The position numbers and the translations under genes are program-made. A stretch of DNA of 64,000 nucleotides from an uncultured Tateyamaria sp. (GTDB lineage: Bacteria; Pseudomonadota; Alphaproteobacteria; Rhodobacterales; Rhodobacteraceae): contig NZ_CANLAG010000001.1 in NCBI RefSeq assembly GCF_947488715.1, positions 310,001-374,000 of the forward strand, read 5' to 3'. The notes beneath the pieces were generated by a model. It did no database searches. It saw only the letters and a program-made list of their open reading frames with translations, and had not been told where the DNA came from. Positions 29,601 through 37,738 of this stretch are shown here, piece after piece; the first letter of the stretch is position 1; each line of letters opens with the position of its first letter.

Positions 29601-29734
29601 CATTCTGCGGCCCACTTGAAATTCGCATCAACGGGCCACAGATTCAGTCATATCCGCGCATGTCGGAGCCGATCTTCGGCAAAACATGTACCTCCCTGTT
29701 GGACTTGCCCGGGCTTCGTGCCCGGGTTTTTTTT
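29601..29734 (+). ncRNA. Candidate 3'-UTR-derived or independent sRNA
   Basis: The 134 bp after the response-regulator stop has no ORF but looks structured. It has a hairpin GCCGA-TCT-TCGGC at 29668-29680, a single-stranded stretch containing CCTCCC (29691-29696, complementary to Shine-Dalgarno sequences), then the strong terminator at 29708-29734. This layout resembles alphaproteobacterial sRNAs whose exposed CCUCC motif pairs with ribosome sites. No promoter was identified, so it could equally be an ordinary long 3' UTR. Confidence 0.35.
29708..29734 (+). terminator. Rho-independent terminator
   Basis: Perfect 7-bp stem CCCGGGC / GCCCGGG (29708-29714, 29720-29726) with loop TTCGT, followed by eight T residues. 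Terminates the response-regulator transcript or the candidate sRNA. Confidence 0.93.
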
Positions 29735-29813
29735 GGCCAGCAGGGTGTCGCGCCACGGGGGTTGTGATGCCCGGATTTCGCGATTTAACATAATCTGTCC
29801 CCGCGGGGACAGA

Positions 29814-31055
29814 TCAGCGGCGGGGTGGGATGCGGATGCGGGCAGCGCTGTAGAGGAACATCGCGAACAGCACGACACCCCCGACAGCAAAGGGCAGGCG
29901 CAGCGCATCTTCGCGCCCCATCGCGCCTTCGGTCAGGGACACCATCGCACCGGCGGCCAGAATGCCCAGGGGCATCATGCCCCAGCCAAACAGGCGGTAG
30001 AGGCTGTTGACCCGCCCCAGAAGGTCATCGGGGATCACACGCTGGCGGTAGCTGACGGTGACGATGTTGTAGGTGACCGAGGCAAACATCGCGATGAACA
30101 GCCCAACCGCGACGATGGAAATGGACGAGGTGAAATACACCGCCAACGGATCCGCGAGAAACAGGATTTGCGCGCCCAGAAACATCGACTGACCGCCAAA
30201 GCGGCGCACCAGATGCGGGCCGAGGATGCCACCGGCAACGCCGCCCGCCGCACCCGCCATCATCAACAGGCCAAAGCCCGCAGCGTTCAGACCCAGCACC
30301 TCTTGGGCATAGAGCACCAGCAAGGTCGCATAGCCTGCTGTTGCCGCGTTGATCACACCCAGCAGCACCGCCAATTGCAGAATTGTCTTGTGCTGCCACA
30401 GCCAGACCGCCCCGTCGCGCAGGTCACGGAACACCGACTGTGTGGCGGCCCGTGCCGCGCGTTCGGGAAAGGTGATGCAGGCGACCAGTCCAGCGGCAAG
30501 TGCAAAGCTGAGTGCGTCAAAGGCAAAGGGCATCGGCACAGCGACGGCGATCAGCACCCCGGCGAGCGGCGGGCCGACGAAGCTGCCCATAACCTGCTCC
30601 ACGCTCCACAACTGACCGTTGGCGTTTTCCAGGTCGGCCTTGTCGACAAGCGACGGCAGCGCGGTTTGCGCGGCATTGTCCCGCAGCACTTCGGCCATGC
30701 CCAGCAGGAAGGCGAGCGCCGCAAGCGCCCAGACGGTGACGTTTGATGCGCCCGCTTCGATGTCGGGGATCGACAGGATCAGCAGGATCACGGCGCAGGT
30801 CAGCGCCGCACGCACGACATCCGACCACACCATCAGCGCCTGACGGCTGGCACGATCCGTGATCACTCCCGCGGGGGCGGTGAACAGCAGCCAGGGCAAC
30901 CGCCCGGCGGCGGCAACGGCGGCGATCAGAACCGGGTCACGGGTCAACAGGGTGGCGAGCCACGGAAAGGCCAGCGCCGAGATGCCATCGCCCAGGTTCG
31001 ACACCGCCGTGGCAGAAAACAGCAGGCGGTAATTTCGGTTCCGGGCCAACAGCAT
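29814..31055 (-). CDS. MFS transporter (drug/siderophore exporter-like)
   Basis: 413-residue major facilitator with about 12 hydrophobic helices. It resembles the DHA3/EntS branch: NRNYRLLFSATAVSNLGDGISALAFPWLA at the start, GVITDRASRQ between TM2 and TM3, and NGQLWSVEQVMGSFVGPPLAG in the middle. Likely a proton-driven exporter; the substrate is unknown. ATG 31055 is chosen because AAGGTG lies upstream. Divergent from xth. Confidence 0.85.
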   Translation of the reverse strand: MLLARNRNYRLLFSATAVSNLGDGISALAFPWLATLLTRDPVLIAAVAAAGRLPWLLFTAPAGVITDRASRQALMVWSDVVRAALTCAVILLILSIPDIEAGASNVTVWALAALAFLLGMAEVLRDNAAQTALPSLVDKADLENANGQLWSVEQVMGSFVGPPLAGVLIAVAVPMPFAFDALSFALAAGLVACITFPERAARAATQSVFRDLRDGAVWLWQHKTILQLAVLLGVINAATAGYATLLVLYAQEVLGLNAAGFGLLMMAGAAGGVAGGILGPHLVRRFGGQSMFLGAQILFLADPLAVYFTSSISIVAVGLFIAMFASVTYNIVTVSYRQRVIPDDLLGRVNSLYRLFGWGMMPLGILAAGAMVSLTEGAMGREDALRLPFAVGGVVLFAMFLYSAARIRIPPRR

Positions 31056-31131
31056 TTCGCGCACCTTTCGGGCTGGTGAGGGGGCGCACCCCAAGCTAGG
31101 GTTGCCGCGCCTGACCTCCGGAGCCTAGACC

Positions 31132-31920
31132 ATGTCCTTTACCCTCGCCACCTGGAACATCAACTCTGTCCGCCTGCGCGAACCCATCGTGTTGCGCCTG
31201 CTGGAAGAACAGGCGCCGGATGTCCTGTGCCTGCAAGAGTGCAAAAGCCCGGTCGACAAAATCCCGCGCGAGGGGTTCAACGCACTGGGCTATACCCACA
31301 TGGTTGCGCGTGGCGACAAGGGTTATAACGGCGTTGCCATCCTGTCCAAACTGCCGATGGAAGAGGTCAGCGCGATGGACTTCGCATCGCTGGGTCACGC
31401 GCGCCATATTGCCGGGCGGCTGGCCAACGGTGTGACGGTGCACAACTTTTATGTGCCCGCAGGTGGTGATGTGCCGGACCGCGAAAAGAACGACAAGTTC
31501 GGCCAGAAGCTCGATTACCTCACAGAAATGCGGGACCATTTCGCCGAAAACGCACCGGCCAAGTCGATCCTGGTGGGCGATCTGAACATTGCCCCGCGTG
31601 AGGACGACGTCTGGGACCACAAGAAGCTGCTCAAGATTGTCAGCCACACGCCTGTCGAGGTCGAGCATCTGAGCGCGGTGCAGACGGCGGGCGATTGGGT
31701 CGACGTGACCCGCAAGGACATCCCCGAGGGGCTTCTTTATTCCTGGTGGTCCTACCGCGCCAAGGACTGGAATGCCGCTGACAAGGGCCGCCGGTTGGAT
31801 CACATCTGGGCCACATCCGACATCGCAGATGCCGCCCATTCCAGCCGCATCCTGCGCGACGTGCGCGGCTGGGAAAAGCCCAGCGACCACGCCCCGGTCT
31901 TTGCGACGTTTGACCTTTGA
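31132..31920 (+). CDS. xth: Exodeoxyribonuclease III
   Basis: 262-residue AP endonuclease/3'-5' exonuclease acting in base-excision repair. EEP-fold motifs are visible: ATWNINSVR, LCLQECKSP (metal Glu), YNGVAILSK, GDLNIAPREDDVWD, RRLDHIWA and SDHAPVFA (catalytic Asp-His). Length is normal. It is the first gene of a plus-strand run with ybbN and the LON-domain gene. Confidence 0.95.
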   Translation: MSFTLATWNINSVRLREPIVLRLLEEQAPDVLCLQECKSPVDKIPREGFNALGYTHMVARGDKGYNGVAILSKLPMEEVSAMDFASLGHARHIAGRLANGVTVHNFYVPAGGDVPDREKNDKFGQKLDYLTEMRDHFAENAPAKSILVGDLNIAPREDDVWDHKKLLKIVSHTPVEVEHLSAVQTAGDWVDVTRKDIPEGLLYSWWSYRAKDWNAADKGRRLDHIWATSDIADAAHSSRILRDVRGWEKPSDHAPVFATFDL

Positions 31921-31973
31921 TTTCGGGCCGACAGCGTCCATATAAGCCCTGAACCGAGACAAAGGATAAGACG

Positions 31974-32891
31974 ATGATGGACCTTGGCCTGACTTCTGCA
32001 CCCGCTGACGCCGATCTGATCAAGGACGCGAGCGAGGCGACGTTTATGGCGGACGTGGTCGAGGCCAGTCAGACCACGCCGGTGATCGTGGATTTCTGGG
32101 CGCCGTGGTGCGGGCCGTGCAAGACGCTGGGCCCGATGCTGGAGGATGCGGTGCGCGCGGCCAAGGGCGCGGTCAAGATGGTCAAGGTCAACGTCGACGA
32201 AGCCCAGATGATCGCGGGCCAGTTGCAGATCCAGTCGATCCCGACGGTCTATGCCTTTTGGAAGGGCCAGCCCGTGGACGGGTTCCAAGGCGCGGTGCCG
32301 GGGTCCGAACTCACCGCCTTTGTCGAGCGGGTGATCAAAGCAGCGGGCGGTGAGGCACCGGGCGACAGCCTGAACGACGCCGTTGAGGCGGCCGAGGACA
32401 TGCTGGCCGAAGGGGCGGCCGTGGATGCGGCGCAGACATTTGCCGCCATTCTGGGCGAAGACCCGAACCATGCCGGTGCGTATGGTGGACTGGTGCGGTC
32501 GCATATCGCGATGGACGATCTGGACCAGGCCGAGGCCATTCTGAACGGCGCGCCTGCCGAGATTTCGGACAGCCCGGAATTGGAAGCGGCACATGCGCAA
32601 TTGCAACTGGCGCGTCAGGCGGCGGATGCGGGACCTGTGGCCGAGTTGCGCGCGGCGGTCGAGGCGAACCCGGATGATCATCAGGCCCGATTTGATCTGG
32701 CGCAGGCCTTGCACGCCGCAGGCGAGACAGAGGCCGCCGTGGACGAATTGCTTGCGCTGTTCCGCCGTGATGCAGAGTGGAACGAGGGTGCGGCCAAGAC
32801 GCAGTTGTTCACGATATTTGACGCGCTCAAGCCGAATGATCCGATTGTTCTGAACGGACGCCGCAAATTGAGTTCAATCATATTTGCCTGA
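31974..32891 (+). CDS. YbbN/CnoX-type thioredoxin with C-terminal TPR-like repeats
   Basis: 305-residue co-chaperone. The N-terminal thioredoxin domain (~residues 15-115) has the active site WC46-G-P-C49 and cis-Pro in QSIPTVYAF. Alpha-helical tetratricopeptide-like repeats fill residues ~125-290. CnoX couples to GroEL/DnaK and protects proteins under oxidative chlorine stress in E. coli; here both cysteines of CGPC are kept, unlike the SXXC form of E. coli. AAAGGA sits 7 bases before ATG 31974. Confidence 0.9.
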   Translation: MMDLGLTSAPADADLIKDASEATFMADVVEASQTTPVIVDFWAPWCGPCKTLGPMLEDAVRAAKGAVKMVKVNVDEAQMIAGQLQIQSIPTVYAFWKGQPVDGFQGAVPGSELTAFVERVIKAAGGEAPGDSLNDAVEAAEDMLAEGAAVDAAQTFAAILGEDPNHAGAYGGLVRSHIAMDDLDQAEAILNGAPAEISDSPELEAAHAQLQLARQAADAGPVAELRAAVEANPDDHQARFDLAQALHAAGETEAAVDELLALFRRDAEWNEGAAKTQLFTIFDALKPNDPIVLNGRRKLSSIIFA

Positions 32892-32918
32892 TCGCTGCGG
32901 CGGGCTAGCTGAACTGAT

Positions 32919-33560
32919 ATGATAAAAGTGGCCGACCTTCCCGGAACGATACCGGTGTTTCCCTTGCCTGGCGCCTTGTTGCTGCCGCGCGCACGTTTGC
33001 CGCTGCACATCTTTGAGCCGCGGTATCTGCAGATGTTGGATGACGCGTTGAAAACGCCGGAGCGGTTGATCGGCATGGTCCAGCCCAACGAGGTCGAAGG
33101 CCGGGGTGGCCCCGGTTTGCAGACCATCGGCTGTGCCGGGCGCATCACCCAGTTTTCCGAGACTGAGGACAATCGGTATCTCATCACATTGTCCGGCATT
33201 TCGCGGTTCCGCGTGCGCGACGAGGTCGAGGGTTTTACCCCCTATCGCCGCTGTACGGTCAGTTGGGATGGGTTTGAACGGGATCAGGGCAACACCGAAG
33301 AAGACACAGGCTTTGCCCGGTCGGGGTTTCTGGATCTGTTGGGGCGCTATTTTTCGGCCCGCGACCTGTCGGCCGATTGGGAAACGCTGAAGGATGCGGA
33401 TGATGAGTTGTTGATCAACTCGTTGTCGATGATGCTGGATTTCGATCCAGAGGACAAACAGGCGCTGTTGGAAGCGCCATCGCTGAGCACGCGGCGCGAG
33501 ACGCTGGTGACGCTGATCGAGTTCGAATTGCGCGGCGGTGAAGGGGAGATGATGCAATGA
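32919..33560 (+). CDS. LON substrate-binding (N-terminal) domain protein
   Basis: 213-residue stand-alone LON-SB domain without ATPase or protease domains. Recognised from [23 protein letters not shown] and [11 protein letters not shown], the PUA-like fold of Lon N-termini. It probably binds unfolded proteins but no function is proven. It lies between ybbN and the Trm112-like gene; the order is conserved in alphaproteobacteria. It overlaps the next start by 4 bp. Confidence 0.88.
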   Translation: MIKVADLPGTIPVFPLPGALLLPRARLPLHIFEPRYLQMLDDALKTPERLIGMVQPNEVEGRGGPGLQTIGCAGRITQFSETEDNRYLITLSGISRFRVRDEVEGFTPYRRCTVSWDGFERDQGNTEEDTGFARSGFLDLLGRYFSARDLSADWETLKDADDELLINSLSMMLDFDPEDKQALLEAPSLSTRRETLVTLIEFELRGGEGEMMQ

Positions 33561-33733
33561 ACACGGAAGCCAACCGCCATATGCTGGAGGCGCTGATCTG
33601 TCCTGAGACGCACGCCACGCTGCGCTATGATGCGGCGGCGCAGGAGCTGATTTCGGACGCGGCGCAGCTGGCCTATCCGATCCGCAATGGCATCCCCGTG
33701 ATGCTGGTCGACGAGGCGCGCAAGCTGGATTAG
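33557..33733 (+). CDS. Trm112-like small protein lacking zinc cysteines
   Basis: 58-residue protein recognised by the end [17 protein letters not shown], diagnostic for the Trm112/YcaR family, and by the MLEALICP start. In eukaryotes Trm112 activates methyltransferases through a zinc-ribbon; here only one Cys remains (Cys15), and the second CxxC is replaced by SDAAQL, so zinc binding is unlikely. ATGA overlap with the LON-domain gene. Its stop TAG interlocks with that of the convergent UbiH-type gene. Confidence 0.85.
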   Translation: MNTEANRHMLEALICPETHATLRYDAAAQELISDAAQLAYPIRNGIPVMLVDEARKLD

Positions 33734-34956
33734 AGCGGGCGGCCCTGCATCAGGCGGGGCAGGGTGCCAGTGAGGCCGGCAGCCTCGCGGATAAAGCTGC
33801 GGCGCAGGCCGGGCAGAGCGTTTACCACCCCCATGCCCAGATCGCGCAGGCCACGCACTAGGGTATTGTCGTTTGAAAACAGCTTGTTGAAGCTGTCGGT
33901 GGCCAGCGCCAGCGCGGTGTTGTCGAACCGGCGCCAGGCCTCGTAGCGGGCCAGTACGTCCGTCGCGCCGATGTCCTCGCCCCGGCGGGCGGCATCGGTG
34001 ATCACTTCGGCCAGTGCTGCGATGTCGCGCATCCCTGCGTTCAGGCCCTGACCCGCGATAGGGTGCACGCCGTGGGCCGCGTCGCCGATCAGCGCGGTGC
34101 GCGGGGCCACAAGGCGGTCGGCCAGCGACAGCGACAGCGGATAGCTGTAGCGTTTTCCCGCCAGCTCTATGTCGCCCAGAAAGTCGCCAAAGCGCGGGCG
34201 CAGCATGGTCAGGTAATCGTCATCCGACAGCGCGTTGAAGGCGGCGGCGGTGTCGGCCTTTTCGCTCCAGACGATCGAGCTTTGATTGCCGGGCAGGGGC
34301 AGGATGGCGAGCGGCCCCGGCGGCATGAAGAACTGGTGCGCGATGCCGTGATGCGGTTTTTCATGGGCGATGGCGCAGACGAGGGCGGTCTGGTCATAGC
34401 CCCAGCCGGTGCGCTTGATGCCTGCGCGCTGGGCCGTGCCGCTGCCGCGCCCGTCGGCGCCGATCAGCACCTTGGCGCGCAGGGTCTGGCCGGAGGCGAG
34501 GGTCACTGAGACGTCACCGGGGGTCGCATCCTGTGCCATGACCGTGTCGCCCGCCAGATGGGTGATGGCGTCGCTGGCGGCCATGGCGTCGAGCAGGGCG
34601 CGGCGCAGGTGCCGGTCCTGCACCATGTGGCCCATGGGCCCTTCCTCGATCTCGGCGTGGTCGAAATGCATGAAGAAGGGCGAAGGGCCCTGGCCCGCGC
34701 GCCCGTCAGAGACCTTGATTTCGAGGATCGGCTGGCTGTGGTCGGCGATGCCGTCCCAGAGGCCCAGACCATCGAGCAGCCGCTGCGAGGTCAGCGCCAC
34801 CGCATAGCTGCGCCCGTCGAAGGCCGCGTTCTTGCGCACGGGTTCGGGCAGGGCGTCGATCACGGTGACTGTCTGGCCGCCACGGGCGAGGGCGAGGGCG
34901 AGCAGAGGGCCGGAGAGGCCGCCACCGACGATCAGGATATCGCTGTCTTGGGTCAT
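33730..34956 (-). CDS. UbiH/COQ6-family FAD-dependent hydroxylase (ubiquinone biosynthesis)
   Basis: 408-residue flavoprotein mono-oxygenase that likely hydroxylates the ubiquinone ring. Motifs: N-terminal FAD GxGxxG ([21 protein letters not shown]), the IGADGRGS second FAD motif and the UbiH signature [23 protein letters not shown]. Which ring position it acts on (UbiH, UbiI, UbiF or UbiL type) cannot be told by eye. ATG 34956 is chosen; the longer reading lies antisense to the amidase gene. Confidence 0.9.
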   Translation of the reverse strand: MTQDSDILIVGGGLSGPLLALALARGGQTVTVIDALPEPVRKNAAFDGRSYAVALTSQRLLDGLGLWDGIADHSQPILEIKVSDGRAGQGPSPFFMHFDHAEIEEGPMGHMVQDRHLRRALLDAMAASDAITHLAGDTVMAQDATPGDVSVTLASGQTLRAKVLIGADGRGSGTAQRAGIKRTGWGYDQTALVCAIAHEKPHHGIAHQFFMPPGPLAILPLPGNQSSIVWSEKADTAAAFNALSDDDYLTMLRPRFGDFLGDIELAGKRYSYPLSLSLADRLVAPRTALIGDAAHGVHPIAGQGLNAGMRDIAALAEVITDAARRGEDIGATDVLARYEAWRRFDNTALALATDSFNKLFSNDNTLVRGLRDLGMGVVNALPGLRRSFIREAAGLTGTLPRLMQGRPL

Positions 34957-35036
34957 GGGGCGAATATGGGCGTGCGTGCGGGATTGTCCATGCGTTGCGA
35001 CGTCGCTACCGTCCGGGCAGAGCAACGGAGGGTGCG

Positions 35037-36365
35037 ATGCAAGAGTGGCTGGACAAGAGCGCAAGTGATCTGGGGCGGGCCATCGGGGCCGGAGAGGTGG
35101 ATCCTCTGGCGCTGACCCGCGCGTATTTCGAGCGCATTCATGCGCATCCGTTGAAGGACCGCATTTATGCGCGGCTGACCGAAGAGCGCGCGCTGGCCGA
35201 GGCGGAGGCGGCGTCGGCGCGGGCGGCATCGGGGCGGCGGTTGTCGCCGCTGGACGGGGTGCCTGTCAGTTGGAAGGACCTCTTTGATACCGCAGGGACG
35301 GCAACGGAGAGCGGATCGAAACTGCTCGCAGGCCGGGTGCCGGATACGGATGCGGTTGTGCTGGCCAATGCGACGGCCATGGGGCTGGTGTGCCTAGGCA
35401 AGACGCACATGAGCGAGCTGGCGTTTTCGGGGTTGGGGTACAACCCGTCCACGGCGACGCCGCCTTGTGTGAATGATGAGGGCGCTGTGCCGGGGGGCTC
35501 GTCCTCAGGCGCGGCGGCGTCGGTGGCCTTTGGGCTGGCGGCAGCGGCGATCGGGTCCGACACGGGCGGGTCGGTGCGCATTCCGTCGGCGTGGAACGAT
35601 CTGGTGGGGCTGAAGACCACGGCGGGCCGGGTGTCGATCGAGGGGTGCGTGCCGCTGAGCCTGAAGTTTGACACGGTGGGGCCGCTGACGCGGACGGTGG
35701 AGGATGCGGCGGCTTTGCTGGCCGCGCTGGAAGGTGGGCGTGCGCCGGATCTGCGGGGCGCGACGCTGGCGGGCAAGCGGTTTGCGGCGTTGCAGACCGT
35801 GGTTCTGGACGACCTGCGGGATGCGCCGCGCGCGGCCTATGAGGGGGCCGTTGCGCGGTTGCAGGCGGCGGGCGCTGTTGTCGAGCCGCTGGAGGTGCCA
35901 GAACTGGTTGAGGCGATGGCCAATGCCGGGCCGCTGGTGCCGGGCGAGGTCTACGGGTTGTGGCGGGATGTGATCGAGGCCAATCCGGGTGCGATGTATG
36001 GCGAGATCCTTGAGCGGTTCCGGTTGGGCAACGGGTTTTCGGCGCCGGATTACAGTGCGGCTTGGGCGCAGTTGGACGGTGCGCGGGCGGCTTGGGATCG
36101 GGCGGCGGCAGGGTTTGATGCGGTGTTGGCACCCTCGGCCCCGATCCTGCCGCCCAATCTGGCGCGGTTGAACAGCGACAGTGAGTATTACAAGACCGAG
36201 AACCTGCTTGCCCTGCGGAATACGCGGGTGGGCAACCTGATGGGGCTGTGTGCGCTGAGCTTGCCCACGGGTGTGCCGAGTTGCGGCATCATGCTGATGG
36301 GTGCGCCGGAGTGTGAAGAGGCGTTGTTGCGCGTGGGAGTAGCGGCGGAGGCTGCGCTGGCGTGA
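35037..36365 (+). CDS. Amidase-signature hydrolase
   Basis: 442-residue serine amidase. The Ser-cisSer-Lys triad is complete: K80 in PVSWKDLF, cis-Ser155 in GGSSSGAAASVAFG and nucleophile S179 in DTGGSVRIP, 24 residues apart as in FAAH. Cleaves amides of unknown identity; it is not GatA because no gatB/gatC is near. GGAGG upstream of ATG 35037 decides the start. A GC-rich hairpin follows immediately. Confidence 0.9.
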   Translation: MQEWLDKSASDLGRAIGAGEVDPLALTRAYFERIHAHPLKDRIYARLTEERALAEAEAASARAASGRRLSPLDGVPVSWKDLFDTAGTATESGSKLLAGRVPDTDAVVLANATAMGLVCLGKTHMSELAFSGLGYNPSTATPPCVNDEGAVPGGSSSGAAASVAFGLAAAAIGSDTGGSVRIPSAWNDLVGLKTTAGRVSIEGCVPLSLKFDTVGPLTRTVEDAAALLAALEGGRAPDLRGATLAGKRFAALQTVVLDDLRDAPRAAYEGAVARLQAAGAVVEPLEVPELVEAMANAGPLVPGEVYGLWRDVIEANPGAMYGEILERFRLGNGFSAPDYSAAWAQLDGARAAWDRAAAGFDAVLAPSAPILPPNLARLNSDSEYYKTENLLALRNTRVGNLMGLCALSLPTGVPSCGIMLMGAPECEEALLRVGVAAEAALA

Positions 36366-36415
36366 GGGCGGGGCGGACGCGCGTTGGCCCCTGACGGGGC
36401 AACGACGCCCCGCCC
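36366..36415 (+). other. Long GC-rich stem-loop directly after the amidase gene
   Basis: 10-bp perfect outer stem GGGCGGGGCG / CGCCCCGCCC (36366-36375, 36406-36415), an internal loop, then an inner stem with CCCC-TGAC-GGGG. It begins at the base after the amidase stop. There is no T-run, so a standard terminator is doubtful; it may stabilise the mRNA 3' end, act as a Rho-dependent pause or be an intergenic repeat. Confidence 0.6.
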
Positions 36416-36543
36416 ACCCTCCCGCATGGGCGCGAAAGCCACAGGTTTTGGCCATGGGGTGTGGTTTTTCTGGACGCGAGTCCGCGCCTTGGGGTAGGTT
36501 GGGGCAAACGGGGCGTTCATGATCCCGAACCTGAGGCAGTTTT

Positions 36544-37722
36544 ATGAAGTTTCCCGAGCGGTTTTCGAACCTTCCGGCTTATGCATTCCCGCGTTTGCGC
36601 GCGCTGTTGGACCACCACACCCCCGGCGGGGACGTGGTGCATATGACCATTGGCGAGCCGAAACATGCGTTTCCAGCCTGGGTCACAGATGTGATTGCCG
36701 CGCACGCCGCTGGGTTTAACAACTATCCCCCGAATGAGGGTTTGCCGGAGTTGCGGCAGGCGTTTTGCGATTGGCTGGGCCGCAGGTACGGCGTGGCGAT
36801 GGATGCGGATGCCAATGTGATGCCGCTGAACGGCACGCGTGAGGGGCTGTATAATGCGGGCATGGCGCTGTGCCCGGAGGTCAAAAACGGGCAGCAGCCG
36901 GTCGTGTTGATGCCAAACCCGTTTTATCAGGTTTACATGTTGGCGGCGATTTCGGCGGGGGCGGAGCCTGTGTTGGTGCCTGCCACGGCGGAGAGCGGGC
37001 ATTTGCCGGACTATGCGTCGGTTGATCCTGAGATCCTTAACCGGACGGTGGCCTGTTACATGTGCTCGCCTGCGAACCCGCAGGGGGCTGTGGCGGGGCC
37101 GGAGTATTGGCGGGACCTGATTGCGCTGGCTGAGAAATACGATTTCCAGGTCTTTGCCGACGAGTGCTATTCCGAGATTTACCGCGATGTGCCGCCTGTG
37201 GGCGTGTTGCAGTGCATCGGTGATGCGGACCCGGAACGAGTGGTGGCGTTTCATTCGCTGTCCAAGCGGTCGAACCTGCCCGGGTTGCGGTCGGGGTTCA
37301 TCGTGGGTGGGCCTGCGACGATCCGCGAGGCCAAGCAGCTGCGCACCTATGCAGGTACGCCGTTGCCGACGCCGTTGCAGCATGCAGCCGCCGCCGTGTG
37401 GGCGGATGAGGCACATGTGAAAGACAACCGGGCGCAGTATCACGAGAAATACGACATGGCGGACCGCATCCTGGGCAACGTGCCGGGATATGCCGCGCCG
37501 GAGGCCGGGTTTTTCCTGTGGTTGCCGGTGCCGGATGGCGAGGCCGCCGCGCTGAAGCTGTGGCTGGAGACAGGTGTGCGGGTTCTGCCGGGTGCCTATC
37601 TGGCGCGTGAAATCGACGGGTTCAATCCTGGTGACGCATATATCCGGGCCGCGCTGGTGGCCCCAAAGGCAGAGACGGAGCGGGGCCTGATGGCGATCCG
37701 CGACGTTCTTTACGCCACATAA
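36544..37722 (+). CDS. Class I/II PLP-dependent aminotransferase
   Basis: 392-residue fold-type I aminotransferase. The PLP lysine lies in [17 protein letters not shown], and the substrate/cofactor motifs [16 protein letters not shown] and [10 protein letters not shown] are all present. The sequence pattern matches succinyldiaminopimelate aminotransferase (DapC-like) annotations common in Roseobacters, so lysine/peptidoglycan biosynthesis is a reasonable guess but not proven. It precedes ftsK by 16 bp on the same strand. Confidence 0.85.
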   Translation: MKFPERFSNLPAYAFPRLRALLDHHTPGGDVVHMTIGEPKHAFPAWVTDVIAAHAAGFNNYPPNEGLPELRQAFCDWLGRRYGVAMDADANVMPLNGTREGLYNAGMALCPEVKNGQQPVVLMPNPFYQVYMLAAISAGAEPVLVPATAESGHLPDYASVDPEILNRTVACYMCSPANPQGAVAGPEYWRDLIALAEKYDFQVFADECYSEIYRDVPPVGVLQCIGDADPERVVAFHSLSKRSNLPGLRSGFIVGGPATIREAKQLRTYAGTPLPTPLQHAAAAVWADEAHVKDNRAQYHEKYDMADRILGNVPGYAAPEAGFFLWLPVPDGEAAALKLWLETGVRVLPGAYLAREIDGFNPGDAYIRAALVAPKAETERGLMAIRDVLYAT

Positions 37723-37738
37723 GAAACGAGGACGAGGC

